Below are positions 8,921-16,848 of a DNA stretch of 64,000 nucleotides, in pieces. The stretch is from NCBI RefSeq assembly GCF_004135735.1, contig NZ_CP012670.1, positions 1,488,001 through 1,552,000 of the forward strand. The letters run 5' to 3'. Both the position numbers and the translations under genes were made by a program. The stretch is from Sorangium cellulosum. GTDB taxonomy: Bacteria > Myxococcota_A > Polyangia > Polyangiales > Polyangiaceae. Below the pieces are notes generated by a model. It did not search any database and was not told where the DNA came from. It worked only from the letters and a program-made list of their open reading frames with translations. Within the stretch, counting starts at the first letter, position 1; each line of letters opens with the position of its first letter.

Positions 8921-9337
8921 ATGAAAGACGACACGCCCGTGATCCGGACCAAGCGCGTCTACGACCCGCCGGCGCCCGGCGACGGCCGGCGCTTCCTGGT
9001 GGAGCGCCTGTGGCCGCGAGGCATCAAGAAGGAGGCCCTCGCGGCCGACGCGTGGATGAAGGACGTCGCGCCCAGCACCGAGCTCAGGAGATGGTTCGAC
9101 CATCAGGTCGAGCGGTGGGAGGGGTTCGAGCGCAGGTACCGAGAGGAGCTGGACGCGAACCCGGGCGCGTGGGCGCCGCTCCTCGAGGCCTGCGAGCGCG
9201 GCGCGGTGACCCTCCTCTACAGCGCGCACGACACGGCCCACAACAGCGCGCTGGTCCTCCGCGACTACCTGGCCGAGCGGAGGACCGCGCGCCGCGCTGG
9301 ACGGCGCGCGGAGCGCGGCCATGACGTGCCTCGTTGA
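8921..9337 (+). CDS. DUF488 family protein
   Basis: 138-aa cytoplasmic protein of the DUF488/YeaO family. The signature RVYDPPAPGDGRRFLVERLWPRGI and the conserved DAWMKDVAPSTELRRWF and TLLYSAHDTAHNSALVL segments are intact. Biochemical role is unknown in the family. The C-terminal ~20 residues, Arg-rich, extend beyond the usual end. Start ATG is near-optimal for the domain boundary; no clear partner gene. Confidence 0.85.
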   Translation: MKDDTPVIRTKRVYDPPAPGDGRRFLVERLWPRGIKKEALAADAWMKDVAPSTELRRWFDHQVERWEGFERRYREELDANPGAWAPLLEACERGAVTLLYSAHDTAHNSALVLRDYLAERRTARRAGRRAERGHDVPR

Positions 9338-9368
9338 TGTGACGCCGGCGCTGTGCGAAGGACGGTGA

Positions 9369-9689
9369 ATGCGAAAGATCCATGTTGCTCTGGGCGTGAG
9401 CTCGTTGGCGGACTCCATCGCGGAGTACACGCAGCGCCTCTCGGCCCAGCCGCAAGTCATCGTGCCGGATCAGTACGCGCTCTGGCGCACGGACGCGGTG
9501 AACTTCTCCATTCGTCAGGTCCCCGCCGGCGAGGCGCCGGGGCTGCGCCACCTGGGGTGGGAGGACGACGCCGCCAGCGCCTTCTCCGAGGCGCGGGACT
9601 GCAACGGCATCGTCTGGGAGGAGTTCGGCCCCGAGCAGCAGATGCAAGAGATCCTCGGGCTCTGGCCTCACGCCCAGATCAAGCGCTGA
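9369..9689 (+). CDS. VOC/glyoxalase-like small protein
   Basis: 106-aa protein resembling half of a vicinal-oxygen-chelate fold. The N-terminus KIHVALGVSSLADSIAEYTQRL matches the first beta-alpha unit, and VNFSIRQ...GLRHLGWE matches the next strands. Metal ligands would be His5 and a glutamate in the last strand, but this is not certain. Single short domain, probably dimeric. It lies 31 bases after the DUF488 gene. Substrate unknown. Confidence 0.7.
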   Translation: MRKIHVALGVSSLADSIAEYTQRLSAQPQVIVPDQYALWRTDAVNFSIRQVPAGEAPGLRHLGWEDDAASAFSEARDCNGIVWEEFGPEQQMQEILGLWPHAQIKR

Positions 9690-9781
9690 CGCCGGGGTCG
9701 CCGCGAATCGGCCGGAGGAGCCCCCGACGCCCTCGCGCCCGAGGCGCTGGCCTGCTCGTCGAGGTTCGACGGAGCCGGCGC

Positions 9782-10318
9782 CTACTCGCCCGGAGAGGCC
9801 TCTTCCCGGACGCGGGCGTAGAGCAGGACGTCGCCCACCCGGCCTTCCTTGACCGCGTGGCGGCGCAACCGCCCCTCGAGGGTGTAGCCCGCCTTGACGA
9901 GCACCCGGGCGGAGGCGTCGTTCCAGTGGAAGACCCCCGCCTGGATGCGCTCGAGGCCGAGGTGCGCGAGGCCGTACCGCGTCATCGCGACGACCGCCTC
10001 GGTCGCGAGGCCGCGGCCCCGGAAGGGCGCGCCGATCCAGTAGCCGAGCTCCGCGGTGTTCCGGTGCACGTCGTCGAAGCGCTCGAGCCCGATCGCCCCG
10101 ACCACCTCGCCGGCGGCCTCGATCGCCAGGTTCCGCGCGGGGTCGTCCTGCTCCTCGCAGAACGCGATCCACGCCTCGGCGTCGGCGCGCGTGTACGGGT
10201 GCGGGAAGCGATCCCGGACGTTCTCCCAGATGCGGCGATCGTTCGCGTGCATCGCGAGCGCGCCGGCGTCGGCCGGCGCCCAGGGGCGGATCGTGAGCGA
10301 GGGCGACTCGAGGATCAT
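9782..10318 (-). CDS. GNAT family N-acetyltransferase
   Basis: 178-aa RimJ/RimL-type acetyltransferase (Acetyltransf_3). It starts with SLTIRPWAPADAGALAMHAN, and the acetyl-CoA pyrophosphate-binding loop is YWIGAPFRGRGLATEAV (about residues 96-112). The C-terminal FHWNDASARVLVKAGYTLEG is the usual alpha4 region. Such enzymes acetylate protein N-termini, antibiotics or small amines; substrate is unknown here. ATG overlaps the stop of the HisZ-like gene (ATGA), so the two form an operon on the minus strand. Confidence 0.88.
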   Translation of the reverse strand: MILESPSLTIRPWAPADAGALAMHANDRRIWENVRDRFPHPYTRADAEAWIAFCEEQDDPARNLAIEAAGEVVGAIGLERFDDVHRNTAELGYWIGAPFRGRGLATEAVVAMTRYGLAHLGLERIQAGVFHWNDASARVLVKAGYTLEGRLRRHAVKEGRVGDVLLYARVREEASPGE

Positions 10319-11562
10319 GGGCCCGTCTCCTCCGGTCGAGCCGCGTCGGCTCGATCCATGGATCGATCGAACAGCTTCACGAGCAGCTCCGAGCCGACGC
10401 CGGTCGCGATCATGCGCTCGCGGCGATCCGAGAGCAGCGCGCCGAGCCAGGGCAGGGCGCCGCCGTCGCCGGCCGGCAGCTCGAGGCCGTCGTCCCTGCG
10501 GACGACGAGCTGGATGAACGGCCCGGCGTAGTACCCGAGCCCCTGCAGCCGCGCGAGGTCGTACACGATCTCGACCTCGGGCCGCGCGCGCGCGAGCGGC
10601 TCGGCCACCTCGGCGACCCAGCGCTCGGCGCGCGCGACGAGCCCCGGGCCCAGGCCGAGCGCGCGCGCGGTCCCCACGAGATCCGCCGCGGCGCGCGGCA
10701 GCGCGACGCCGGCCTCGCGGAGGGCCGCCTCCTGGGAGCCGGGCTCGTGCGCCTTCGCCCGCCGCGCCATCGCGTCCGCGTCGAGGCCGCGCGCGCCGAG
10801 GCAGGCGCGGACCATGGACGTGTCGGACAGGACGACGCGCAGCCCCGCCGTCCGGAACCCCGCCGCCGGCAGCGCGCGGACCACGTCGGCCCAGACGAGC
10901 AGGTGCTCGAGCAGGGCCGCGCGCTCGCACGCCTCGTCGTCGCCCCGGCCCCGCGAGCGGACCGCCGTCAGCAGGGCGAACAGCCGGAAGTGCGGCGTGA
11001 AGCCCGGCTGGGTGAGCGGCTGCATCCGCACGACGCGCTGGCTCGCGCAGAGCCGCAGCGGCTCGCCGCCCCGGGCCTCGCGCCGGCGCCGCGCCGCGTG
11101 GAGCCAGAGCCCCGTCGTCGGGTCCGCGGCGACCTCGGCGAAGCGCACCGCGGCGAGCACGTTGTTCGGCTCGATGCCCGCGCACGCCGTGGCGCCGAGC
11201 GGCACGACCGGCGCGAGGTCCACCGCCTCGAAGCGCGCCGCCGCCGCGAACGCCGCCCCGTCGAAGGCGTGCAGCCGCCGGGCGTCCGCGGTCGAGGCGT
11301 GGGTCAGAGGCGCCCGCTCGGCGTGCTCGAGCACGTCGGCCGGGCTCCTCCGCAGCGCGCGCTGTCGCAGGGCGTGGAGCAGCAGCGTGGTCAGCGCGTT
11401 GCCCGGGAGGTCCTCCGCGAGCAGCCGATCGAGCGGCTGCCCCGCGTGCGCCGCGGCCACGCGGCGCGCGATGCGGGCCGAGAGCTCGTCCGTCTTGCTC
11501 CCTGCGCCGGCCCGCCCCTGGCGAGCGGTGGCCGGCGTCGCGTCGTCATCGGCGGAAGACAT
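10315..11562 (-). CDS. HisZ/HisS-like class II synthetase-core protein
   Basis: 415-aa soluble protein. The second half (LARLQGLGYYAGPFIQLVV...DRRERMIATGVGSELL) resembles the HisS/HisZ catalytic core, in which D-x-x-R-G-L-x-Y-Y-x-G binds histidine. The middle (LCASQRVVRMQPLTQPGFTPHFRLFALL) resembles motif 2. The usual GGRYD signature is replaced by GDGGALPWL and no anticodon-binding domain is seen. It may be a HisZ-type regulator or a repurposed paralog; no his genes are nearby. The start M-S-S-A-D-D-D follows a purine-rich stretch. Coupled to the GNAT gene. Confidence 0.55.
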   Translation of the reverse strand: MSSADDDATPATARQGRAGAGSKTDELSARIARRVAAAHAGQPLDRLLAEDLPGNALTTLLLHALRQRALRRSPADVLEHAERAPLTHASTADARRLHAFDGAAFAAAARFEAVDLAPVVPLGATACAGIEPNNVLAAVRFAEVAADPTTGLWLHAARRRREARGGEPLRLCASQRVVRMQPLTQPGFTPHFRLFALLTAVRSRGRGDDEACERAALLEHLLVWADVVRALPAAGFRTAGLRVVLSDTSMVRACLGARGLDADAMARRAKAHEPGSQEAALREAGVALPRAAADLVGTARALGLGPGLVARAERWVAEVAEPLARARPEVEIVYDLARLQGLGYYAGPFIQLVVRRDDGLELPAGDGGALPWLGALLSDRRERMIATGVGSELLVKLFDRSMDRADAARPEETGP

Positions 11563-11660
11563 GTGCGGCCCCTCTTCGACAGGTACCGTGCCCTGGATCG
11601 GGCACCCTGAAAAGCGCAGAACAGCCAGGCCGAGGCGCCCTTCGGCGCGAGGCCCGCGGG

Positions 11661-12407
11661 TCAGCGGCCGCCGGCCACGTCGAGCACGGAGCCCGTGCAG
11701 TAGGAGGCCTCGCTCGACGCGAGCCACAGGATGGCGCGCGCGACCTCCTCGGGGCTGCCGGCGCGCCGCAAGGGGAGGCTCGGCCCGACCCGCTCGGCCC
11801 GCCCCGGATCGCCGCCGGCCGCGTGGATGTCCGTGTCGATGATGCCGGGCCTGACGGCGTTGACGCGGATCCCCTCGGCGGCGACCTCCCTGGCGAGGCC
11901 GAGCGTGAGCGTGTCGACCGCGGCCTTGGAGGCGGCGTAGTCGATGTACTCACCCGGCGAGCCGAGCTGCGCCGCCCTCGAGGAGACGTTCACGATCGCG
12001 CCGCCGCGCCCGCCGCGGAGCGTCGACATGCGGCGGACGGCCTCCCGCGCGCACAGGAAGCTGCCGAGGACGTTGGTCGCAAGGATGCGCTGCACGCGCG
12101 CCGCGGTCATGTCCTCGAGGCGCATCTGCCGGTCGACCACGCCGGCGTTGTTCACCAGCGCCGTGACCGGCCCCAGGGCGCCGTCGACGGCCTGGAACAT
12201 CCGCACGACGTCGTCCTCTTGGCTCACGTCCGCCGCGACGGCGATCGCGGCGCCGCCGCGCGCGCGGATCTCGCCCACGACCCTGCCGGCGGCGTCCTCG
12301 TCGCGCACGTAGCTCACGGCGACCGCGTAGCCGCGCTGCGCGGCGAGCCGCGCTGTCGCGGCGCCGATCCCGCGGCTGCCACCCGTGATGATCATGATCT
12401 CCGGCAT
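11661..12407 (-). CDS. SDR family oxidoreductase
   Basis: 248-aa classical short-chain dehydrogenase/reductase (FabG-like). NAD(P)-binding TGGSRGIGAATARLA at residues 8-22, NNAG at ~87, catalytic Ser in VNVSSRAAQLG, and Tyr-x-x-x-Lys in YIDYAASKAA. The C-terminus GSVLDVAGGR is typical. Expected to reduce a ketone or oxidise an alcohol; substrate unknown. It lies on the minus strand about 100 bases downstream of where the HisZ-like gene starts, and the two genes run the same way. Confidence 0.93.
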   Translation of the reverse strand: MPEIMIITGGSRGIGAATARLAAQRGYAVAVSYVRDEDAAGRVVGEIRARGGAAIAVAADVSQEDDVVRMFQAVDGALGPVTALVNNAGVVDRQMRLEDMTAARVQRILATNVLGSFLCAREAVRRMSTLRGGRGGAIVNVSSRAAQLGSPGEYIDYAASKAAVDTLTLGLAREVAAEGIRVNAVRPGIIDTDIHAAGGDPGRAERVGPSLPLRRAGSPEEVARAILWLASSEASYCTGSVLDVAGGR

Positions 12408-12611
12408 GTCGCCGGAGCATAACGCGGGTCGGCCCCTTGCCGGAGGAAGGGGGCGAGGGGAGCTCCGGACGCGCGGAGCGCGCGGCGGATGCCACGGCGA
12501 AAAGTCGGTCGCCAGAGAGCCTCTGTGCTGTATCTCGTGGGCCTGCGCGCCGAGCGAGGCCGGAGGCTCCTGCCCCTCGCCGCGCCGGGCGCGCGCCGAG
12601 CCCGCTCCCCG

Positions 12612-13382
12612 ATGGATCCGATCCGCCCGTGCGCCGCCGCAGCCCTCGCCGTCCTGTCCGCCGCGTGCGCCGGTCCAGCCAGGACCGCCCTGCCGGCCGA
12701 CTCGGCAGCTCCGCCGGCGGACTCGACCCTTCCCCCTCCCGACGCGCCCCCGCCGCCGGTGGGCTCGGCCCCTCCGCCGGCCGACGCGCTCGCTCCTCCG
12801 GGGCGCCCCGCGGAGGCGCGTGTCCCCGGGGCGCTGCCGCCCGCCGCGCCGGGGAGCGCCGAGCCGTCGTGGGCGCCGCCGATCCTGCACTCGCTGGCCG
12901 TGCTCACCGTCACCCGCAGCGTGGAGGCGGTGCTGTGGCCCGAGCCGTTCGCCGATCTCCGCCTGGAGCGCTGGGCCCATCACTACGGCGAGGCGGTCAC
13001 GAAGCCGCCGCTCTTCGACGCGTCGCAGCCCGCGTTCCAGTGGGATCACGACCCGTGGCCGATCAACGTGATCGGCCACGGCCTGCTCGGGAGCGAGATC
13101 TACTTCCGGGCCCGGGTGTGCCGCTTCAGCGCCCCGGCCGCTCTGGCCTTCACCCTCGCCGGCACCCACCTCTGGGAGTACGGCTACGAGGCGAACGGCG
13201 TCCGCCCCTCGGCCCTGGATCTCGTCTACACGCCGCTCGCCGGGGTGCTGCTGGGCGAGCTCCGCCTCGCCACCTTCCGCGCGGCGGAGGGCCTGGAGAG
13301 CGCGGGAGCGCGCCTGCTCGTGCGCGCGCTCGTCGATCCGCTCGGCGAGATCGAGCGGGGCATCGGGGTCTCCGGCTGCTAG
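12612..13382 (+). CDS. DUF3943-type lipoprotein
   Basis: 256-aa protein starting MDPIRPCAAAALAVLSAACAG, a lipoprotein signal peptide with the lipobox SAAC. A Pro/Ala-rich spacer (about residues 25-95) is followed by the DUF3943-like domain: DHDPWPINVIGHGLLGSEIY, WEYGYEANGV, then TPLAGVLLGE. Likely outer-membrane anchored; DUF3943 has no known biochemical role. An in-frame ATG at 12489 exists, but it would put an Arg-rich tail before the signal peptide, so 12612 is preferred. YkgJ-type gene follows after 10 bases. Confidence 0.75.
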   Translation: MDPIRPCAAAALAVLSAACAGPARTALPADSAAPPADSTLPPPDAPPPPVGSAPPPADALAPPGRPAEARVPGALPPAAPGSAEPSWAPPILHSLAVLTVTRSVEAVLWPEPFADLRLERWAHHYGEAVTKPPLFDASQPAFQWDHDPWPINVIGHGLLGSEIYFRARVCRFSAPAALAFTLAGTHLWEYGYEANGVRPSALDLVYTPLAGVLLGELRLATFRAAEGLESAGARLLVRALVDPLGEIERGIGVSGC

Positions 13383-13392
13383 AACGCGGCGC

Positions 13393-13935
13393 ATGGATCG
13401 CCCGCCGGCCGCGCGCCTCCGCGAGCTCTTCGCCAGGGTCGACGCGTTCTTCGCGAGCGCGAGCGCCCGCCACGGCGGGCGCATGGCGTGCCGCACGGGG
13501 TGCAGCGACTGCTGCCGGCGGCGGTTCTCCGTGACCTCGATCGAGGCCGACGCCCTCCGCGAGGCGCTCGCGGCGCTCCCGGAGGGCGAGCGCGCGGCGC
13601 TCGCGGCGCGCGCGCGGGCGGGCGACCCCGGCGTGTGCCCGGCGCTCGACGGCGACGGGAGGTGCGCCGTCTACGCCGCCCGGCCGCTCATCTGCCGGAC
13701 GCACGGCCTGCCGATCCGGTTCGCGCCCGCCGGCGAGCGCGCGCTGCCCGTCATCGACGCCTGCCCGAAGAACTTCGTGGGCGAGGACCTCCGGGCCCTC
13801 GACGCGGCGTCGGTGCTCGACCAGACGACGCTCTCGACGGTGCTGGCCGCCCTCGACATGGCCCACGCCGACGCGGCGGGCCGGCCGCGCGGGCAGCGCG
13901 TCGCCCTCGCCGCGGTGCTCGCGGGCGAGGGCTGA
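13393..13935 (+). CDS. YkgJ family cysteine cluster protein
   Basis: 180-aa protein with the CxxCxxCC pattern (CRTGCSDCCRRR, residues ~35-46) followed by CPALDGDGRCAVYAARPLICRTHG and DACPKNF. These cysteines bind a metal or Fe-S cluster in the zinc/iron-chelating YkgJ/CxxCxxCC family (PF03692). Function is not established for the family. It follows the DUF3943 lipoprotein closely and may be co-transcribed with it. Confidence 0.88.
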   Translation: MDRPPAARLRELFARVDAFFASASARHGGRMACRTGCSDCCRRRFSVTSIEADALREALAALPEGERAALAARARAGDPGVCPALDGDGRCAVYAARPLICRTHGLPIRFAPAGERALPVIDACPKNFVGEDLRALDAASVLDQTTLSTVLAALDMAHADAAGRPRGQRVALAAVLAGEG

Positions 13936-14007
13936 CGCGCGCGGCGCTCGTCCGCCGGAACCCGCCCCGGGGAGACTCTGCGGATACGCTGCGGGGGAGG
14001 AGGGATC

Positions 14008-15207
14008 ATGACGAGGACTGGACGATGCTGGGTGGCGGCCTTCGGGCTTGCGCTGATGACGACGGCGTGCGGAGCGAGCCCTGGCGCCCACGCGGGCGGG
14101 GACGCCACCGGCGGGGGCGCGGGGGGCTCCGGCGGGGGCGCAGGGGGCTCCGGCGGGGGCGCGGAGGCCACGCCCATCCAGCGAACGCCGACTCCGCAGA
14201 CTGAATTCACCCCGGTGGAGCTCGAGGCGACGATCGACAACCTGGTCGCCGAGATCAACAGAAGCTCGCTCGGTCCGATGCACATGGCGGTTATGCTGAA
14301 GACCTTCACCGCCTCCGATGCGCTGATCGCCGTGGGCGCGAACCGGGCCATGCGGGAGATCGGGGTCACGGGGAACATGGTCGGGGCCGTCGAATCGACG
14401 GGCGATCCGCAGGAGGCGATAGAGCTCCAGGTTCAGCAGATCGAGCAGGCGGTGACGGCCGGCGCCGAGGGGATCGGCGTCTCGCCCTTCGGCGATGCCA
14501 GCGCGGCCGCCATCGACGAGGCCGTCGCGAAGGGGGTTCACGTGGTGACGCTCGACACCGACACGGCGAGCTCGAGCCGCGCGCTCCACGTCGGGATCCT
14601 CGACAGCGCTGCCGGCGTCAGGGCAGCGGAGACCCTGCTCCCGATGCTGCCCCCGGCGCCGGGCACGGTGATGATCCACGGCAGCGTCGACCCGGCCTGG
14701 GTCGGCGGGGAGGAGCGGACCCAGGGGGCCCAGGGCGCGCTCGAGGCAGCCGGTTACACGGTCCAGGTGCGTTCCGTCGACCGGTCGGACGAGGGCGAGA
14801 CCAGCGACGTCGCGTGGATGAGGTCGCAGATCGAGGCCGCGGACCCGCCCGTCGTGGGCCTGCTCGGCCTCTTCGACCTCTCGTATCGGTGCGCGATGGC
14901 CGCGGAGGCCGCGGGCAAGCCCGATCTCCCCATCGTCGCGTTCGACTTCGATCCGAAGACCGTCGACTCCATGCGACAGGGGCGCATCCAGGCGACGCAC
15001 ACGCAGCGGCAGTACTACGAGGGGTACCTCGTGCCCTACATCCTCTATGGCATCAAGACCCTCGGCCTCGACGCGACGAGGGAGATCCTCGCTCCGCTGA
15101 TGGGCCAGGGCGACGCGGAGCGCGTCGACCTCGGCATCGACGTCGTTCCGGCGGACAAGATCGACGCCTACGCCGACTTCCTCGAAAAAATCCGCGCAAT
15201 TCAGTAG
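14008..15207 (+). CDS. sugar-type periplasmic binding lipoprotein (paralog 1)
   Basis: 399-aa lipoprotein: signal peptide MTRTGRCWVAAFGLALMTTACG with lipobox MTTAC, then a Gly/Ser repeat spacer (GGGAGGSGGGAGGSGG), then a Peripla_BP_4-like fold related to ribose-type binding proteins (EGIGVSPFGDA, VHVVTLDTD, VAFDFDP, GYLVPYILYG). No permease or ABC ATPase is nearby. It is one of three related genes (with 15655 and 55957). The start is preceded by GGGGGAGGAGGG. Ligand unknown; sensing or scavenging are both possible. Confidence 0.8.
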   Translation: MTRTGRCWVAAFGLALMTTACGASPGAHAGGDATGGGAGGSGGGAGGSGGGAEATPIQRTPTPQTEFTPVELEATIDNLVAEINRSSLGPMHMAVMLKTFTASDALIAVGANRAMREIGVTGNMVGAVESTGDPQEAIELQVQQIEQAVTAGAEGIGVSPFGDASAAAIDEAVAKGVHVVTLDTDTASSSRALHVGILDSAAGVRAAETLLPMLPPAPGTVMIHGSVDPAWVGGEERTQGAQGALEAAGYTVQVRSVDRSDEGETSDVAWMRSQIEAADPPVVGLLGLFDLSYRCAMAAEAAGKPDLPIVAFDFDPKTVDSMRQGRIQATHTQRQYYEGYLVPYILYGIKTLGLDATREILAPLMGQGDAERVDLGIDVVPADKIDAYADFLEKIRAIQ

Positions 15208-15654
15208 CGATCTCGGGCGCGAGACCTGCTTCCAGGCCCGGGGGCGTCGCGTCAGCGCCCCGGCCGCGCTGGCCTTCCCCCTCGCTGGCAGCGATCGCGG
15301 CCTCCGAGCGTCGAACTCCGATCCTTGTGGTCCGCGCCGCATCACGGCGCGCACCTCCCTTTCAGCTCACAACTCAGCCCACTTTGTTAACACTCATGCC
15401 ATCTTGACAGGGGGTCATCGGCGGGATGTCATGGTCGAACGCCTGGTATGTATCCTGGGATGACCGCTGCTTCACATCGCCTGAGCGAACCCGCGTGGGG
15501 GCCGTTCATCGCGGTCCCCCCCATGGTCAAGGCCCGAGAGGCGGTCGACTGCCCGTCTCCGTCCCGTGCGACGCACGGCGACGATCTCGCTGCGACCTCG
15601 AGCCTCACGCAGGGTACCGCGCGACCGAACGAGCCACGGAAGAGGAGGGATCTC
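15208..15654. other. intergenic region with promoter and ~220-base leader
   Basis: 447 bases between the two paralogous binding-protein genes. It holds a locally AT-richer stretch (15370-15435) with the promoter-like element described separately, then a leader of about 220 bases ending in AGAGGAGGGA (15641-15650) before ATG 15655. An in-frame ATG at 15448 is open but lacks signal-peptide character. Confidence 0.5.
15382..15432 (+). promoter_or_regulatory. sigma-70-like promoter with shared upstream element
   Basis: A consensus -35 TTGACA (15404-15409) is followed after 17 bases by TGTCAT (15427-15432) as -10. The preceding CTCATGCCATC and a partly conserved block from 15382 recur at 54426-54477, upstream of another binding lipoprotein. 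AT-rich relative to surroundings. Confidence 0.6.
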
Positions 15655-16800
15655 ATGACGATGCCTGGACGACGCTGGGGAGCGGCCTTCGGGCTCGCGC
15701 TGATGATGACGACGGCGTGCGGGGCGAGCGATACCGTCGACGCGGGCCGGGAGGCCACGGCCATCCGGCGGACGCCGACGCCGGACAACGAGTTCACCCC
15801 GATGGAGCTCGAGGCGACGATCGACGACCTGATCGCCGAGATCAACAAGGGGTCGATCGAGCCCATGCAGATGACGGTCCTGTTGAAGGAGCTCGACGGC
15901 TTCTTCGAGCCGATCGCCACGGGCGCGCACCGGGCCATGGGCGAGCTCGAGGTCACGGGGAACGTGCTCGGGCTCAACAACCGGTCGGGCGACGTCCTGG
16001 AATCGAGGAAGATCCAGAATCAACAGATCGAACAGATGGTGGCGGACGGCGCCGAAGCGATCGGCGTCTCGCCCGTCAGCGAGGACGACGCGGCCGTCGC
16101 CGTCATCAACGAGGCCGTCGCGAAGGGGGTCCACGTGGTGACGCTCGACTCCGACCTGCCGGCCTCGAACCGCGCGCTCTACGTCGGGACCCTCAACGAG
16201 GCGGCCGGCGCCACGGCGGCGAGGACCCTGCTCCCGATGCTGCCCCGGGGGGCGGGCACGGTGATGATCCACGGCAACGTCGGACCGGAGTGGCGCGATG
16301 GATACGATCGGACGCAGGGGGCCAAGGCGGTGATCGAGGAGGCCGGTTACACGGCCCTGGTGACCCAGGTCATGTTCGTCGGCGACAGCGACGCCTTCGA
16401 CGCCGACTGGATGAAGTCCCAGATCGAGACCGCGGATCCGCCCGTCGTGGGCATGCTCGGCCTGTTCAACCTCTCGTACCGGTGCGTGATGGCCGCGGAC
16501 GCCGCGGGCAAGCCCGAGCTCCCCATCGTCGCGTTCGACTTCGATCCGAAGACCGTCGACTACATGCGACAGGGGCGCATCCAGGCGACGCACACGCAGC
16601 GGCAGTACTACGAGGGGTACCTCGTGCCCTACATCCTCTACGGCATCAAGGCCATCGGCCTCGACGCGACGAGGGAGATCCTCTCTCCGCTGATGGACGA
16701 GGGCGACCTGGAGCGCGTCAACATCGGCATCGACGTCATCCCGGCGGACAAGATCGACGCCTACAACGCCTTCCTCGACACGATCGGCGCGATTCAGTAG
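15655..16800 (+). CDS. sugar-type periplasmic binding lipoprotein (paralog 2)
   Basis: 381-aa paralog of the 14008 product, with signal peptide and lipobox MMTTAC, but without the Gly/Ser spacer. Same motifs: EAIGVSPVSEDDA, VHVVTLDSD, MLGLFNLSYRC, VAFDFDPKTVDYMRQGRIQ. ATG 15655 was chosen because AGAGGAGGGA lies just upstream and the signal peptide begins here; an earlier in-frame ATG at 15448 is open but lacks signal-peptide character. Its 3' half is almost the same DNA as paralog 1, suggesting recent duplication or gene conversion. Confidence 0.82.
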   Translation: MTMPGRRWGAAFGLALMMTTACGASDTVDAGREATAIRRTPTPDNEFTPMELEATIDDLIAEINKGSIEPMQMTVLLKELDGFFEPIATGAHRAMGELEVTGNVLGLNNRSGDVLESRKIQNQQIEQMVADGAEAIGVSPVSEDDAAVAVINEAVAKGVHVVTLDSDLPASNRALYVGTLNEAAGATAARTLLPMLPRGAGTVMIHGNVGPEWRDGYDRTQGAKAVIEEAGYTALVTQVMFVGDSDAFDADWMKSQIETADPPVVGMLGLFNLSYRCVMAADAAGKPELPIVAFDFDPKTVDYMRQGRIQATHTQRQYYEGYLVPYILYGIKAIGLDATREILSPLMDEGDLERVNIGIDVIPADKIDAYNAFLDTIGAIQ

Positions 16801-16848
16801 CGGCGCCGGGGGCCGGGCAGCGCGCCGAGGCCTGCCCCCGTGCCTCGC

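Noticed and set aside
8832..8924. 31-codon frame ending in an ATGA overlap with the DUF488 gene
   Set aside because: Third positions are not clearly GC-biased and no ribosome-binding site is strong; not supported as a gene.
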